A stretch of 64,000 nucleotides of DNA, from contig NZ_JH597773.1 in assembly GCF_000243335.1 (NCBI RefSeq), positions 3,466,156-3,530,155 of the forward strand, given 5' to 3'. Shown in pieces: positions 27,952 through 36,286 of the stretch. How positions within the stretch are numbered: position 1 is the first letter of the stretch; the number at the start of each line of letters is the position of its first letter. The position numbers and the translations under genes are program-made. The notes under the pieces are model-generated. The model had not been told where the DNA came from and searched no databases. It worked only from the letters and a program-made list of their open reading frames with translations. The stretch comes from Leptonema illini DSM 21528 (GTDB lineage Bacteria > Spirochaetota > Leptospiria > Leptospirales > Leptonemataceae).

Positions 27952-30477
27952 ATGGCAAAGAAGAAAGAGACCAAACCCACGAAATCCAAATCAATCCCCG
28001 CTCCTGCATCCGGAGGTCTCGTCCGCACAGACATCCAGGCTGCTCTTCAGAAAGGCCTGCGCGTCGTTCCCGTTCAGATCGACGATCAGATGAAAGAGGC
28101 CTATCTCGACTATGCGATGAGCGTCATCGTCGGTCGTGCCCTTCCCGACGTGCGGGACGGTCTGAAGCCGGTTCACCGTCGCATCCTCTTTGCCATGCAC
28201 GAACGTGCCTGGAGGCACGACCGCCCCTTCGTCAAATGCGCGAAGATCGTCGGCGAGGTTATCGGTAACTTCCACCCGCACGGAGACGGCGCCGTTTACG
28301 ACACGATGGTGCGTATGGCGCAGGACTTCGTGATGAAGATGCCTCTGGTCGAAGGCCAGGGGAACTTCGGTTCGATCGACGGCGACAATGCGGCAGCCTA
28401 TCGTTATACAGAGGCCCGACTGACGCGCGCCGCCGAAGAGCTTCTGCGCGACATCGACAAAAACACCGTCGACTTCAGCCCGAACTTCGACGACACCAAG
28501 CAGGAACCTAAGGTTTTACCGGCAGGCCTGCCGAACCTGCTCATCAACGGAGCCAGCGGCATCGCCGTCGGTATGGCGACGAACATCCCGCCGCATAACC
28601 CCGACGAGGTGATCTCTGCCGTCACCGCTCTTATCAAGAATCCCGACCTGTCGCTCAAGGATCTGATGAAGCTGATCCCCGCGCCGGACTTCCCGACGGG
28701 CGGTATCATCATCGGCGGCGAAGGCCTGAAGCAGGCCTATACGACGGGTCGCGGCTCGATTCGCATTCGCGCCAAACTCACCGTCGAGCAGCTGCGTAAG
28801 GGACGCGACACGATCGTCGTCACCGAGATCCCCTATCAGGTAAACAAGAAGAATCTGCTCGAACGCATCGGCGATCTCGTGCAGGATAAGGTTATCGAAG
28901 GCATCTCTGATATTCGTGACCTGTCGGATCGTCACGGCATTCGCGTCGAGATCGAGCTGAAAAAAGATACGAACGCTCAGATCGTTTTGAATCAGCTTTA
29001 CAAGCAAACGCAGCTTCAGGTCAGCTACGGCATTATACTTCTCGCTCTCGTCGACGGACAGCCCCGCGTCCTCAACCTGAAAGAGATCCTCGTTGAGTTT
29101 ATCGCGCACCGCAAAGAGGTCGTCGTCCGTCGCACGAAGTACGAGCTCGATCAGGCCGAGAAGCGGGCCCATATTCTCGAAGGTCTGAAGATCGCCCTCG
29201 ACTTCATCGACGAGGTCATCAAGATCATCCGCTCTTCGAAGACGGTGGACGAGGCCCGTCAGAGCCTGATGAAGCGGTTCAAGTTAACCGAGATTCAGGC
29301 GAACGCCATCCTCGACATGCGTCTGCAGAAGCTGACCTCTCTGGAAAGCCAGAAGATCATCGACGAGCTGGCAGAACTGAACAAGAAGATCAAGGACTTC
29401 AAAGACATCCTCGCAAAAGAGCTGCGTCAGTATCAGATCATCACCGACGAGCTGCAGGCCGTCGGCAAGGCCTACGAGAAGAAGCGTTTTACCGAGATCG
29501 ACCATTCTTCGGTCGATACGACGTCGTTCGAGATCACCGATCTCATCCACGACGAAGACGTCATCATCACCTTCTCAGAAGACGGCTTCATCAAACGCAC
29601 GCCCATCGATACATTCAAACGTCAGAAGCGAGGCGGTAAAGGTGTGAAAGGCGCCTCGATGAAGAAAGAAGACGTGATCAAGCTGATCAGTCATGCATCG
29701 ACGCATGATAACCTTCTGCTCTTCTCAAATAAAGGCAAGATCTTCGCCATGAAGGTGCATGAGATTCCTGAGGCCGGAAAGGATGCGCGCGGCAAGTCGA
29801 TCAAGGCTGTCCTGAACCTCGCCGCCGATGAAAAGATTACGGCGATGACGTCGGTGCGCGAATTCGACGCCGAACGCGCCATCGTTATGATCAGTCGGGA
29901 CGGTATTCTCAAGAAGTCGAACCTAGACCTTTTCGCGAACGCTCGCAAGGGCGGCATCATCGCCATCAGCCTGCGCAAGGACGACGAGCTGATCAACGTA
30001 TGCCTTGTGAATCCGAAAGACGATATTCTCATCGCTACGCGAAACGGACTGGCCCTGCGCACGAATCTCGCGAAGATGAAAAGCCAGGGACGGCAGGCCT
30101 CGGGCATTATCGGCATCAGACTGGAGAAGGGCGACAGCGTCATCGGTATGGATGTTGTCGTCGAGAAATCCGACCTGTTCGTCATTACCGAGCTGGGCTA
30201 TGGCAAACGCATGGCGTTCAAGAACTTCCCCGTAAAAGGTCGCGGCACGAAGGGCATGATGTATGTGAAGCCGGGCGAGAGAATCGGACCGGCCGTCGCC
30301 ATCCAGACTGTGCAGAAAGACGACGACGTTATCATCATCTGTCAGAGCGGTCAGATCATTCGCGTATCGGTGGACGAGATCTCGACGCAGGGACGAAGCA
30401 CGCAGGGCGTGCGCATCGTAACGCTGCATGAGAACGATTCGATCCAGGACGTGGCGATTCTGAAAGGCGATATCTAA
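27952..30477 (+). CDS. gyrA: DNA gyrase subunit A
   Basis: An 841-residue type IIA topoisomerase subunit. It has the N-terminal winged-helix/tower domain with the catalytic Tyr in AAYRYTEAR (about residue 152), and a six-blade C-terminal domain. A GyrA-box version QKRGGKG (residues in KRQKRGGKGVKG) is present, which argues for GyrA rather than ParC. The first 40 residues are a Lys/Pro/Ala-rich extension. In the quinolone-resistance region the residue equivalent to E. coli Ser83 is Gly (G113 here, HPHGDGAVYD), while Asp87 is kept. gyrB is not in view. Confidence 0.95.
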   Translation: MAKKKETKPTKSKSIPAPASGGLVRTDIQAALQKGLRVVPVQIDDQMKEAYLDYAMSVIVGRALPDVRDGLKPVHRRILFAMHERAWRHDRPFVKCAKIVGEVIGNFHPHGDGAVYDTMVRMAQDFVMKMPLVEGQGNFGSIDGDNAAAYRYTEARLTRAAEELLRDIDKNTVDFSPNFDDTKQEPKVLPAGLPNLLINGASGIAVGMATNIPPHNPDEVISAVTALIKNPDLSLKDLMKLIPAPDFPTGGIIIGGEGLKQAYTTGRGSIRIRAKLTVEQLRKGRDTIVVTEIPYQVNKKNLLERIGDLVQDKVIEGISDIRDLSDRHGIRVEIELKKDTNAQIVLNQLYKQTQLQVSYGIILLALVDGQPRVLNLKEILVEFIAHRKEVVVRRTKYELDQAEKRAHILEGLKIALDFIDEVIKIIRSSKTVDEARQSLMKRFKLTEIQANAILDMRLQKLTSLESQKIIDELAELNKKIKDFKDILAKELRQYQIITDELQAVGKAYEKKRFTEIDHSSVDTTSFEITDLIHDEDVIITFSEDGFIKRTPIDTFKRQKRGGKGVKGASMKKEDVIKLISHASTHDNLLLFSNKGKIFAMKVHEIPEAGKDARGKSIKAVLNLAADEKITAMTSVREFDAERAIVMISRDGILKKSNLDLFANARKGGIIAISLRKDDELINVCLVNPKDDILIATRNGLALRTNLAKMKSQGRQASGIIGIRLEKGDSVIGMDVVVEKSDLFVITELGYGKRMAFKNFPVKGRGTKGMMYVKPGERIGPAVAIQTVQKDDDVIIICQSGQIIRVSVDEISTQGRSTQGVRIVTLHENDSIQDVAILKGDI

Positions 30478-30532
30478 GCGGGGGGCGCCAGTCGGCCCCG
30501 GGAGTTGTCCATCTTTCAATCGAGTGTACAGA

Positions 30533-30733
30533 TCAAGGTGATCCAGTACACATTGCTGCTTGTAAAGAGCAATCGCTCGCAGTCACTTTACCTTCGAGTT
30601 TTAAGATATAAAAACAAACGAGGAACTGCTCCTGGCAACGTTTCTGCTTATCTGCTTCGTCATTAGAAGAAAGCACCTCGCAGGAGAGCAGCATAGGGAA
30701 GGAAAGAAATGAGATTACCAACGATTTTTTCAT
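30533..30733 (-). CDS. Tiny Cys-rich lipoprotein, array member A
   Basis: A 66-residue protein from the ATG at 30733. The signal peptide ends in a good lipobox (MLLSC, Cys18). The mature 49 residues carry four Cys, spaced CQEQFLVC then DCSLQAAMC. The same C-x6-C and DC-x5-C spacing recurs in the two paralogues upstream. It is the most downstream member of the array, 56 bases beyond the gyrA stop in convergent orientation. No function is known. Confidence 0.55.
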   Translation of the reverse strand: MKKSLVISFLSFPMLLSCEVLSSNDEADKQKRCQEQFLVCFYILKLEGKVTASDCSLQAAMCTGSP

Positions 30734-30743
30734 AATAGAAGCC

Positions 30744-30820
30744 ACAATGCCCTGTCAATATACAAATACCAATCAGAATCAGTAGGTCATCATCTGCTGC
30801 CGGCAAAGGTGGCGGCTCGG
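30744..30820. repeat. Direct repeat unit, copy 1
   Basis: This 77-base stretch is nearly identical to 31171-31247 (about ten differences). On the minus strand both copies encode PPLPAADDDLLILIGI, which continues as CILTGHC here but hits TGA in the other copy. The matching peptide here sits in an open frame at 30926-30663 that is shifted by one base from the upstream lipoprotein, as if a longer ancestral C-terminus has been broken. Confidence 0.85.
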
Positions 30821-30933
30821 GTGTCCAGTTCGGTGGCTGGCCTGCTGGGAATGTCACACCTGTAGCATAATGACAGCGATCCCCGTATTCCGGCATCGGA
30901 TTGGTACGCCAGCCACGGGCATCCATCTCGGAT

Positions 30934-31149
30934 CTACATAGTACCTACGCAAGACGGCATCCACCGAAAACAATCAGACTCCTTTGTCGGCGATTCCGGA
31001 TAAACTGCATGCAGGCAAATAAAATACAGTTCTACACATTGGTTCAGTCTCTCGGTTTGCTTTGTGTCTTCGTTAGAAGATTGTAAACACCCCGTCAAAA
31101 AAGTAAGAATTATACCGATTCGGAAAACAATTGAAATCATTGAGAACAT
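30934..31149 (-). CDS. Tiny Cys-rich lipoprotein, array member B
   Basis: A 71-residue lipoprotein preceded by AAGGA. The signal ends in FLTGC (Cys21). The mature part shares SSNE, then CVELYFIC and DCFRWMPSC with its neighbours. The frame ends at a TAG, after which related coding sequence resumes in another frame (30926-30663), so this copy may be shortened relative to its ancestor. Confidence 0.55.
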   Translation of the reverse strand: MFSMISIVFRIGIILTFLTGCLQSSNEDTKQTERLNQCVELYFICLHAVYPESPTKESDCFRWMPSCVGTM

Positions 31150-31170
31150 CCTTAAAGAAAATCAAAAATC

Positions 31171-31247
31171 GCAATGACCTGTTAATATTCAAATACCAAT
31201 CAAAATCAATAGATCATCGTCTGCTGCCGGCAGCGGTGGCTCCGGGC
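31171..31247. repeat. Direct repeat unit, copy 2
   Basis: The partner of 30744-30820. It follows lipoprotein C on the minus strand, in the same frame: after that gene's TGA the frame runs on through a C8 run (G8 on the plus strand, 31263-31270) into PPLPAADDDLLILIGI and stops. The 8-base homopolymer is a potential slippage site. Confidence 0.85.
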
Positions 31248-31292
31248 CAATTCGCTCGCAACGGGGGGGGTATTACTCACAGTCCAACGTCC

Positions 31293-31502
31293 TCAATCAG
31301 AACTGCTTGCCGCTGTCTCAGCACACATACCGGCCACACTCCAGCACAAATCTCTGTCATCGGAAGCAGGCATGGTATCGCATACCATAGCCAATGCGAC
31401 ACACCTGATTACTTCATCGGATGGCCCTGTGTTGGGCGAAAGCACAGTGCAGCCCGAGGAGAAAGAGACGAGAAGACTGATCGGAACAAGACAGCCTTTC
31501 AT
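31293..31502 (-). CDS. Tiny Cys-rich lipoprotein, array member C
   Basis: A 69-residue lipoprotein from the ATG at 31502; an upstream in-frame ATG at 31541 would give a long n-region. The lipobox is FSSGC (Cys18). The mature chain has CVALAMVC and LCWSVAGMC, the same four-Cys layout as members A and B. It is the first gene of the array. Confidence 0.5.
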   Translation of the reverse strand: MKGCLVPISLLVSFSSGCTVLSPNTGPSDEVIRCVALAMVCDTMPASDDRDLCWSVAGMCAETAASSSD

Positions 31503-31686
31503 AGACTTATAGAAAGGAACCATATCCTTGACTCTTTTCACATTGTTCTACAATCAGTCAATATTCTTGCCGCTAACAATCAGCAACGTGTGTAAAAAAA
31601 TACCCCGGGACACTTGCCCTATTGCATTTCCGGGCAATCCGTGCGACATTTGCTCTATCGGGCCCGCTGGCCCAGGAGAATCGATT

Positions 31687-32205
31687 ATGAATGAAATTCC
31701 ATTGCATCCGGCTATTGTGCATATTCCCGTCGGACTGGCCATGCTCATGCCGGCCGTCTTCATTGGCCTTTATGTTTTCATCAAGAAAGAGAAGCTGCCT
31801 GCAGCCGCCTTCTTGATCGCCGTCCTTCTGCAGACGGTTCTTGTCGTTTCGGCCATCGCCTCGCTTCGCACGGGTGAGGCTGAAGAGGATCGTATTGAAG
31901 AGGCCGGCATCACCGTGCCGCATGAGGCCATCGAAGAGCATGAAGATCTGGCGAAGATGATGACGGGCGCTGCGTTAGCCACGCTGCTTCTCTCGGGCGC
32001 TTCCCTGAAGAAAAGCCGCTTCAGCGGTGGATTGCAGATCGGCGCCATCGCCCTGTCGTTCGCCGTAACAGGACTTGCCATTACAGCCGGCCATCATGGA
32101 GGCAAGCTCATCTATGTCTATGGTGCGGCAGGCCAGGGGCCGTTTGCCGAGCAGCCGGCGAACATACAGACCGACGAGCACCATAGCGGCGAAAGCGATC
32201 ACTGA
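31687..32205 (+). CDS. DUF2231 membrane protein (putative heme-binding)
   Basis: A 172-residue protein from the ATG at 31687, with AGGAG nine bases upstream. It has four hydrophobic helices. The N-terminal LHPAIVHIPVGLA and the late TAGHHGGKLIYVYGAAG motifs are the hallmarks of DUF2231, a family predicted to bind heme through membrane His residues. The acidic loop (GEAEEDRIEEAG) and the His-rich C-terminus are also usual. Role in electron transfer is inference. Confidence 0.85.
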   Translation: MNEIPLHPAIVHIPVGLAMLMPAVFIGLYVFIKKEKLPAAAFLIAVLLQTVLVVSAIASLRTGEAEEDRIEEAGITVPHEAIEEHEDLAKMMTGAALATLLLSGASLKKSRFSGGLQIGAIALSFAVTGLAITAGHHGGKLIYVYGAAGQGPFAEQPANIQTDEHHSGESDH

Positions 32206-32443
32206 GGGGCCCTCACTAACTTTTTCAATGAATCGGTCTCATCGCCAGGGGCCCAATTGGTGGTCCGGCAGTGGGCCGATTCTGAGCCATTGAAGGCTCT
32301 ATTTCCAGCAAACAGGTTAACAACGCAACCCTGTCAGGGCGGCAGGCTCAACTGTCATCTGGAGTTTCCACTCCGTCACGGTTTTGGTTGACCCAACGAA
32401 AAATATCTCTATCAATTCGACCGTTCCGGGACCTTCCGTTTAT

Positions 32444-32926
32444 ATGAACGAACAGACTCGCGTTGATTGGGAGCCTTACTACCGGTCACGCTCCACTTTA
32501 CTCATTCCGGAATCCTATTTTAAGAGATATTTCTGGCGAAGCCCCTACATTAAGGTCGGGCATCTGGCTCTTGGCGCGTACCTTTCCATACTCATGAACG
32601 ATCCACAGCTTGAATACAAGCTGAGCTGCCTTGAAAGGACCGGTAAGTGGAAGAAGCAGTATCAGGAAGAAGGGCAGGATTTGTGCCGGGTGAATTTTTA
32701 TCCGGATGACCGGGATTGGGGGCGGCTGTCGGCGATTTCGAATGCTACTGGGTATTCTCGCTGCTATATTTTTGTGTACTTAATGCTGATCGCAATGGGG
32801 GTGATATCTCTGGACGATGGAGGAACTTCACCGGTTTGGGTGAAGGGGCACTGGAATCCTGAAGTCTTTTGTTCAATTTGTGTCGATGCAGTCACCAGAA
32901 AACTCACGAGAATCCTGCAAACATAG
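32444..32926 (+). CDS. DUF1564 family protein, copy 1
   Basis: A 160-residue protein of the DUF1564 family, known to me mainly from Leptospira. Typical are LLIPESYFKRYF, then LERTGKWKKQYQEEGQDLCRVNF, DWGRLSAISNATGYSRCYIFVYL. The second copy at 57911 differs at about 24 of 160 residues. I start at the ATG shared with that copy; the frame opens further upstream at a TTG (32384). Function is unknown; the late helix-rich part could bind nucleic acid, but that is a guess. Confidence 0.85.
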   Translation: MNEQTRVDWEPYYRSRSTLLIPESYFKRYFWRSPYIKVGHLALGAYLSILMNDPQLEYKLSCLERTGKWKKQYQEEGQDLCRVNFYPDDRDWGRLSAISNATGYSRCYIFVYLMLIAMGVISLDDGGTSPVWVKGHWNPEVFCSICVDAVTRKLTRILQT

Positions 32927-32946
32927 CATCCCGCGCACGCACCAAT

Positions 32947-32972
32947 AAAAAAGCCGCCCTTTCACGGGCGGC
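32947..32972 (-). terminator. Rho-independent terminator of the PIN/TRAM gene
   Basis: On the minus strand a seven-base-pair stem GCCGCCC/GGGCGGC with a six-base loop is followed by six T residues. It lies 13 bases after the stop of the PIN/TRAM gene, and may stop the convergent DUF1564 gene too. Confidence 0.88.
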
Positions 32973-32985
32973 CTCTCTTCATCGT

Positions 32986-34116
32986 CTAACGCTTCGGTTG
33001 ATCGCGGTCGCCGCGATTTTCATTGCGGTCGCCGCGATCGCCGCGGCCACGATTGCCACGGAAGTGGTCGCGGCGTCCGCCGCCCTTCTGCTGTTGCGCA
33101 CGGCGCTCCTCTTCGCGAGGATCTTCGTGCACCTGGCCTGTTGCCTTGGTGAAGATCATCTTGCCCGCCGCCGTCTGAATGATCGACGTTACGTTTACGG
33201 TGATGTGCTTGCCGAGCAGCGCTCGTCCGTTCTCCACGACGACCATCGTGCCGTCTTCGAGATAGCCGATGCCCTGATTCTCGTCTTTGCCTTCTTTGAT
33301 GACCTCGATCTGAATGTCTTCGCCAGGAAGAACGATCGGCTTGAGAGCGTTCGTAAGGCTGTTCAGGTTCAGAACTTCGACTCCCTGCAATTCGGCGACC
33401 TTGTTCAGGTTGAAGTCGTTGGTGATGAGCTTGCCGCCCGTTTCACGTGACAGCTTCACAAGCTTGGCGTCGACCTCACGCGTATCGGTGTAATCGATGT
33501 AGCTGATCTTCACTTTGATGTTATCGAGCTGCTGCAGTTTGTTCAGCATCTCAAGGCCGCGGCGTCCGCGATTGCGCTTGATCGGATCGGGCGAATCGCT
33601 GATCAGCTGGATCTCACGCAGAACGAAGTTCGGAATGATAAACGGCCCTTCCATGAAATTCGTCTGGGCGATATCGAGGATGCGTCCGTCGATGATGACC
33701 GACGTATCGAGGATCTTCTCGGTCGTCCCCGATACTTCGTCGTCATGGCGGAAGCCGCCGATCAGGCGCAGGCCCGGCGAGTGTGCGAGAAAGATCCCCA
33801 CATAGACGCAAAAGGCAAATGGAACGACATAAACGATGGGGCGATACGGACGCGGAAGTTGCAATGCATCGGCGATCTGGCCGAGAAAGAAGGCGGCCAT
33901 CAGGCCGAAAAGAAGGCCGGTGGCCACATACACAAGGCCGTCGGCGGTCAGTCCTTTGAAAATCGTTTCTGTGTTGAAGAAAACAAAGGCGATGATCAGA
34001 GCAACGGTTCCGTTCACAATCACGGAAATCAGCGATCCCTCAGAAAGAGGTAGGGCTATCGCAGCAGCCACAAGTCCGGCAAGAACCGGACCAAGAATAC
34101 GGTACAGAGATTTCAT
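32986..34116 (-). CDS. Membrane-anchored PIN/TRAM-domain protein (YacL-like)
   Basis: A 376-residue protein. Four hydrophobic helices (1-115) are followed by a PIN nuclease domain beginning [10 protein letters not shown] (D137 and D143 of the acidic site), with [11 protein letters not shown] further on, and a TRAM RNA-binding domain (about 270-340, [18 protein letters not shown]). This order is that of Bacillus YacL. The last 35 residues form an Arg-Gly-Asp-rich tail with [17 protein letters not shown], which is not standard for the family and suggests RNA contact. Probably an RNase or RNA-binding factor at the membrane. Confidence 0.88.
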   Translation of the reverse strand: MKSLYRILGPVLAGLVAAAIALPLSEGSLISVIVNGTVALIIAFVFFNTETIFKGLTADGLVYVATGLLFGLMAAFFLGQIADALQLPRPYRPIVYVVPFAFCVYVGIFLAHSPGLRLIGGFRHDDEVSGTTEKILDTSVIIDGRILDIAQTNFMEGPFIIPNFVLREIQLISDSPDPIKRNRGRRGLEMLNKLQQLDNIKVKISYIDYTDTREVDAKLVKLSRETGGKLITNDFNLNKVAELQGVEVLNLNSLTNALKPIVLPGEDIQIEVIKEGKDENQGIGYLEDGTMVVVENGRALLGKHITVNVTSIIQTAAGKMIFTKATGQVHEDPREEERRAQQQKGGGRRDHFRGNRGRGDRGDRNENRGDRDQPKR

Positions 34117-34172
34117 AACTCACTCTCTATAGAATAGATTGAGCTATGGACTTCTTCTCAGACGGCGGGCGA

Positions 34173-34757
34173 TCAGGACAGGATATCAGAAATAAGGTTA
34201 CCGGCCTCTTCCTGCGTGATGCCTTTTGCTATGGCAATCTCGCTGGTGATGAGGTTATAGGCCGATTCATATAGCCTTTTTTCCATCAGGGAAAGTTCTT
34301 TATCTCGCGCTCTTTTGTAAAGATTCCGGCAGACCTCTGCTACGGAATAGATGGAACCGGACTTTATTTTATTCAGATTATTCTGATAGCGGATTTTCCA
34401 GTCCTCTTCCGTGTCCACTTCGTCCTTTTGCAGTAAGTTCGTAACCTTCTTTACATCGGTTTTCTTGATAATGGCACGGATTCCGGTCTCCTTCGCCTTA
34501 TTGACCGGAATAACGACCTTCATCTTATTACTCTGGATTTCAAGAATATAACAGAGCGTTTTGTTTCCCAGGATGGTCTGTTTCTGAATGCCTGTCACTC
34601 TACCGACGCCATGCATCGGATAAACAATGTAATCGCCCTCAGCGAAACCGGTCTCTTCAACCGACTCCTTTTTAACCTTCTGCACAGCAGCCGGTTTGGG
34701 AGCAGTTTTCGGAGCGGATTTAGGAGCCGATTTTTTCTTGGCTTTCGTCTGAGGCAT
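34173..34757 (-). CDS. CarD/CdnL-type RNA polymerase-binding regulator
   Basis: A 194-residue protein from the ATG at 34757. A Lys/Ala/Pro-rich N-terminal tail (1-30) precedes the CarD_CdnL_TRCF domain ([20 protein letters not shown]), and the C-terminal half is helical as in CdnL ([31 protein letters not shown]). CdnL/CarD stabilises open complexes at promoters, notably rRNA promoters. The basic tail is longer than in many relatives. It stands in tandem behind the PIN/TRAM gene, as often seen. Confidence 0.9.
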   Translation of the reverse strand: MPQTKAKKKSAPKSAPKTAPKPAAVQKVKKESVEETGFAEGDYIVYPMHGVGRVTGIQKQTILGNKTLCYILEIQSNKMKVVIPVNKAKETGIRAIIKKTDVKKVTNLLQKDEVDTEEDWKIRYQNNLNKIKSGSIYSVAEVCRNLYKRARDKELSLMEKRLYESAYNLITSEIAIAKGITQEEAGNLISDILS

Positions 34758-34934
34758 AAGTAGTCCAGGATAGCTCGCAAACAACGAAAACTTAGCGACA
34801 GAATCCGACAAGGCTTTTTTCGATTTGACCGAATTTCCCGCTCTCGAACCGTCGTTTCAGGGGATTGATCTGAATGTCAATTCCCCGAAACGAAGATCCG
34901 GCGGCCGAAAAGGCCCGGAATCCAGGAGAAACGC

Positions 34935-36149
34935 ATGAAAGAAGTTTACGTGTTCGATGCGGTACGTACGCCCCGCGGAAAAGGGAAGAAACGCGGCGTA
35001 CTGGCGCATGTTCATCCGGTTGACCTTGCAGCCGTCCCCCTGAAGGCCCTTCCTCAGAGAAACAATCTCGATCCGTCTGCCGTTGAAGACGTGATCCTCG
35101 GTTGCGTCTCTCAGGTCGGGGAACAGGGAGCCTGCATCGCTCGCAATGCCGTTCTGGCCGCGAAATGGCCTGAAAACGTTCCCGGCTATGTTCTGAACCG
35201 CTTTTGTGGATCTGGCCTGCAGGCCATTCAGAATGCGACCGGTATGATCGGCTCGGGTCAGATGGATCTCGTCGTCGCCGGCGGCGTCGAATCGATGAGC
35301 CGCGTCAAGATGGGAGCCGATATTGAAGGCCTTGACTTTGCCGTCGGTAACGAGGTATTAAAGAACGACTACGCCCTCGTACCGCAGGGCATCTCGGCCG
35401 ATCTTATCGCCACGAAGTATAACATCAGCCGCGAAGAAGTGGACCGCTACGCCGAACAGAGCCAGCAGTTCGCCGATGTCGCCATCAAAGAGGGCCGCTT
35501 CAAGAACAGCATCGTTGCCGTAAAAGGCCCGAACGGCGAAGACATCGTTCTCGACGAGCATCCGCGCATCGAAAGCGACTACGCCTTCCTCTCGGGACTC
35601 GGCGCCATCTTCAAGACGATCGGCGAAAAGGAACTCGATGCCATCGCCCTGCGACGTTATCCGGAACTGAAGGCTATCCAGCATGTACACACCCTGGGTA
35701 ACGCGTCGGGCGTCGTCGACGGATCGGGCATCGTCCTTCTCGGATCAGAAGAGGCGGCGAAGCAGCATAACCTGAAGCCCCGCGCACGCATCGTCGCCAC
35801 GGCCGTCGCCGGCACCGAACCGACGATCATGCTCACCGGACCCGTTCCGGCATCGCAGAAGGCGCTTGCAAAGGCCGGTCTCAAGGCCGACGACATCGAC
35901 CTGTGGGAGATCAACGAGGCCTTCTCTGCCGTCGTAATCTTCGCTATGCGCGAACTGGGCATCCCCCGCGAAAAGGTAAACGTAAACGGCGGTGCGATCG
36001 CTCTCGGCCATCCGCTTGGTGGAACGGGCGCCATCCTGCTCGGCACGATCGTCGACGAACTCGAACGTCGCAAGGCTCGCTACGGTCTTGTAACGCTCTG
36101 CATCGGCGGAGGCATGGGCGTCGCCACGATCGTCGAGCGTATCGGATAA
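34935..36149 (+). CDS. Thiolase (acetyl-CoA acetyltransferase/3-ketoacyl-CoA thiolase)
   Basis: A 404-residue thiolase with AGGAGA ahead of the ATG. The nucleophile is C91 ([10 protein letters not shown]), and [15 protein letters not shown] and LCIGGGMG carry the catalytic His and second Cys. All key residues are intact. It could serve beta-oxidation (FadA-type) or acetoacetyl-CoA formation. No partner beta-oxidation gene is adjacent; a strong terminator follows, so it is monocistronic. Confidence 0.92.
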   Translation: MKEVYVFDAVRTPRGKGKKRGVLAHVHPVDLAAVPLKALPQRNNLDPSAVEDVILGCVSQVGEQGACIARNAVLAAKWPENVPGYVLNRFCGSGLQAIQNATGMIGSGQMDLVVAGGVESMSRVKMGADIEGLDFAVGNEVLKNDYALVPQGISADLIATKYNISREEVDRYAEQSQQFADVAIKEGRFKNSIVAVKGPNGEDIVLDEHPRIESDYAFLSGLGAIFKTIGEKELDAIALRRYPELKAIQHVHTLGNASGVVDGSGIVLLGSEEAAKQHNLKPRARIVATAVAGTEPTIMLTGPVPASQKALAKAGLKADDIDLWEINEAFSAVVIFAMRELGIPREKVNVNGGAIALGHPLGGTGAILLGTIVDELERRKARYGLVTLCIGGGMGVATIVERIG

Positions 36150-36184
36150 CGCTGGCTTTCGTTGCGCTCCGGCGCCGTTTTAGC

Positions 36185-36215
36185 AAAGGCGGAGGCAATG
36201 CTTCCGCCTTTTTTT
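36185..36215 (+). terminator. Rho-independent terminator after the thiolase gene
   Basis: A nine-base-pair stem AAAGGCGGA/TCCGCCTTT with a nine-base loop runs into seven T residues, 36 bases after the thiolase stop. Confidence 0.9.
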
Positions 36216-36286
36216 GACCTGTAAGGCTATGCAGCGGCAGATCAAAAGTCATTTGACGGGGTCCTTGCCCTGTAAAGTGTTCAGTG

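Noticed and set aside
30663-30926. Intact 87-codon gene between lipoproteins A and B
   Set aside because: It lacks a signal peptide and ribosome-binding site, overlaps the start of lipoprotein A, and matches the interrupted tail in the second repeat; more likely a shifted remnant.
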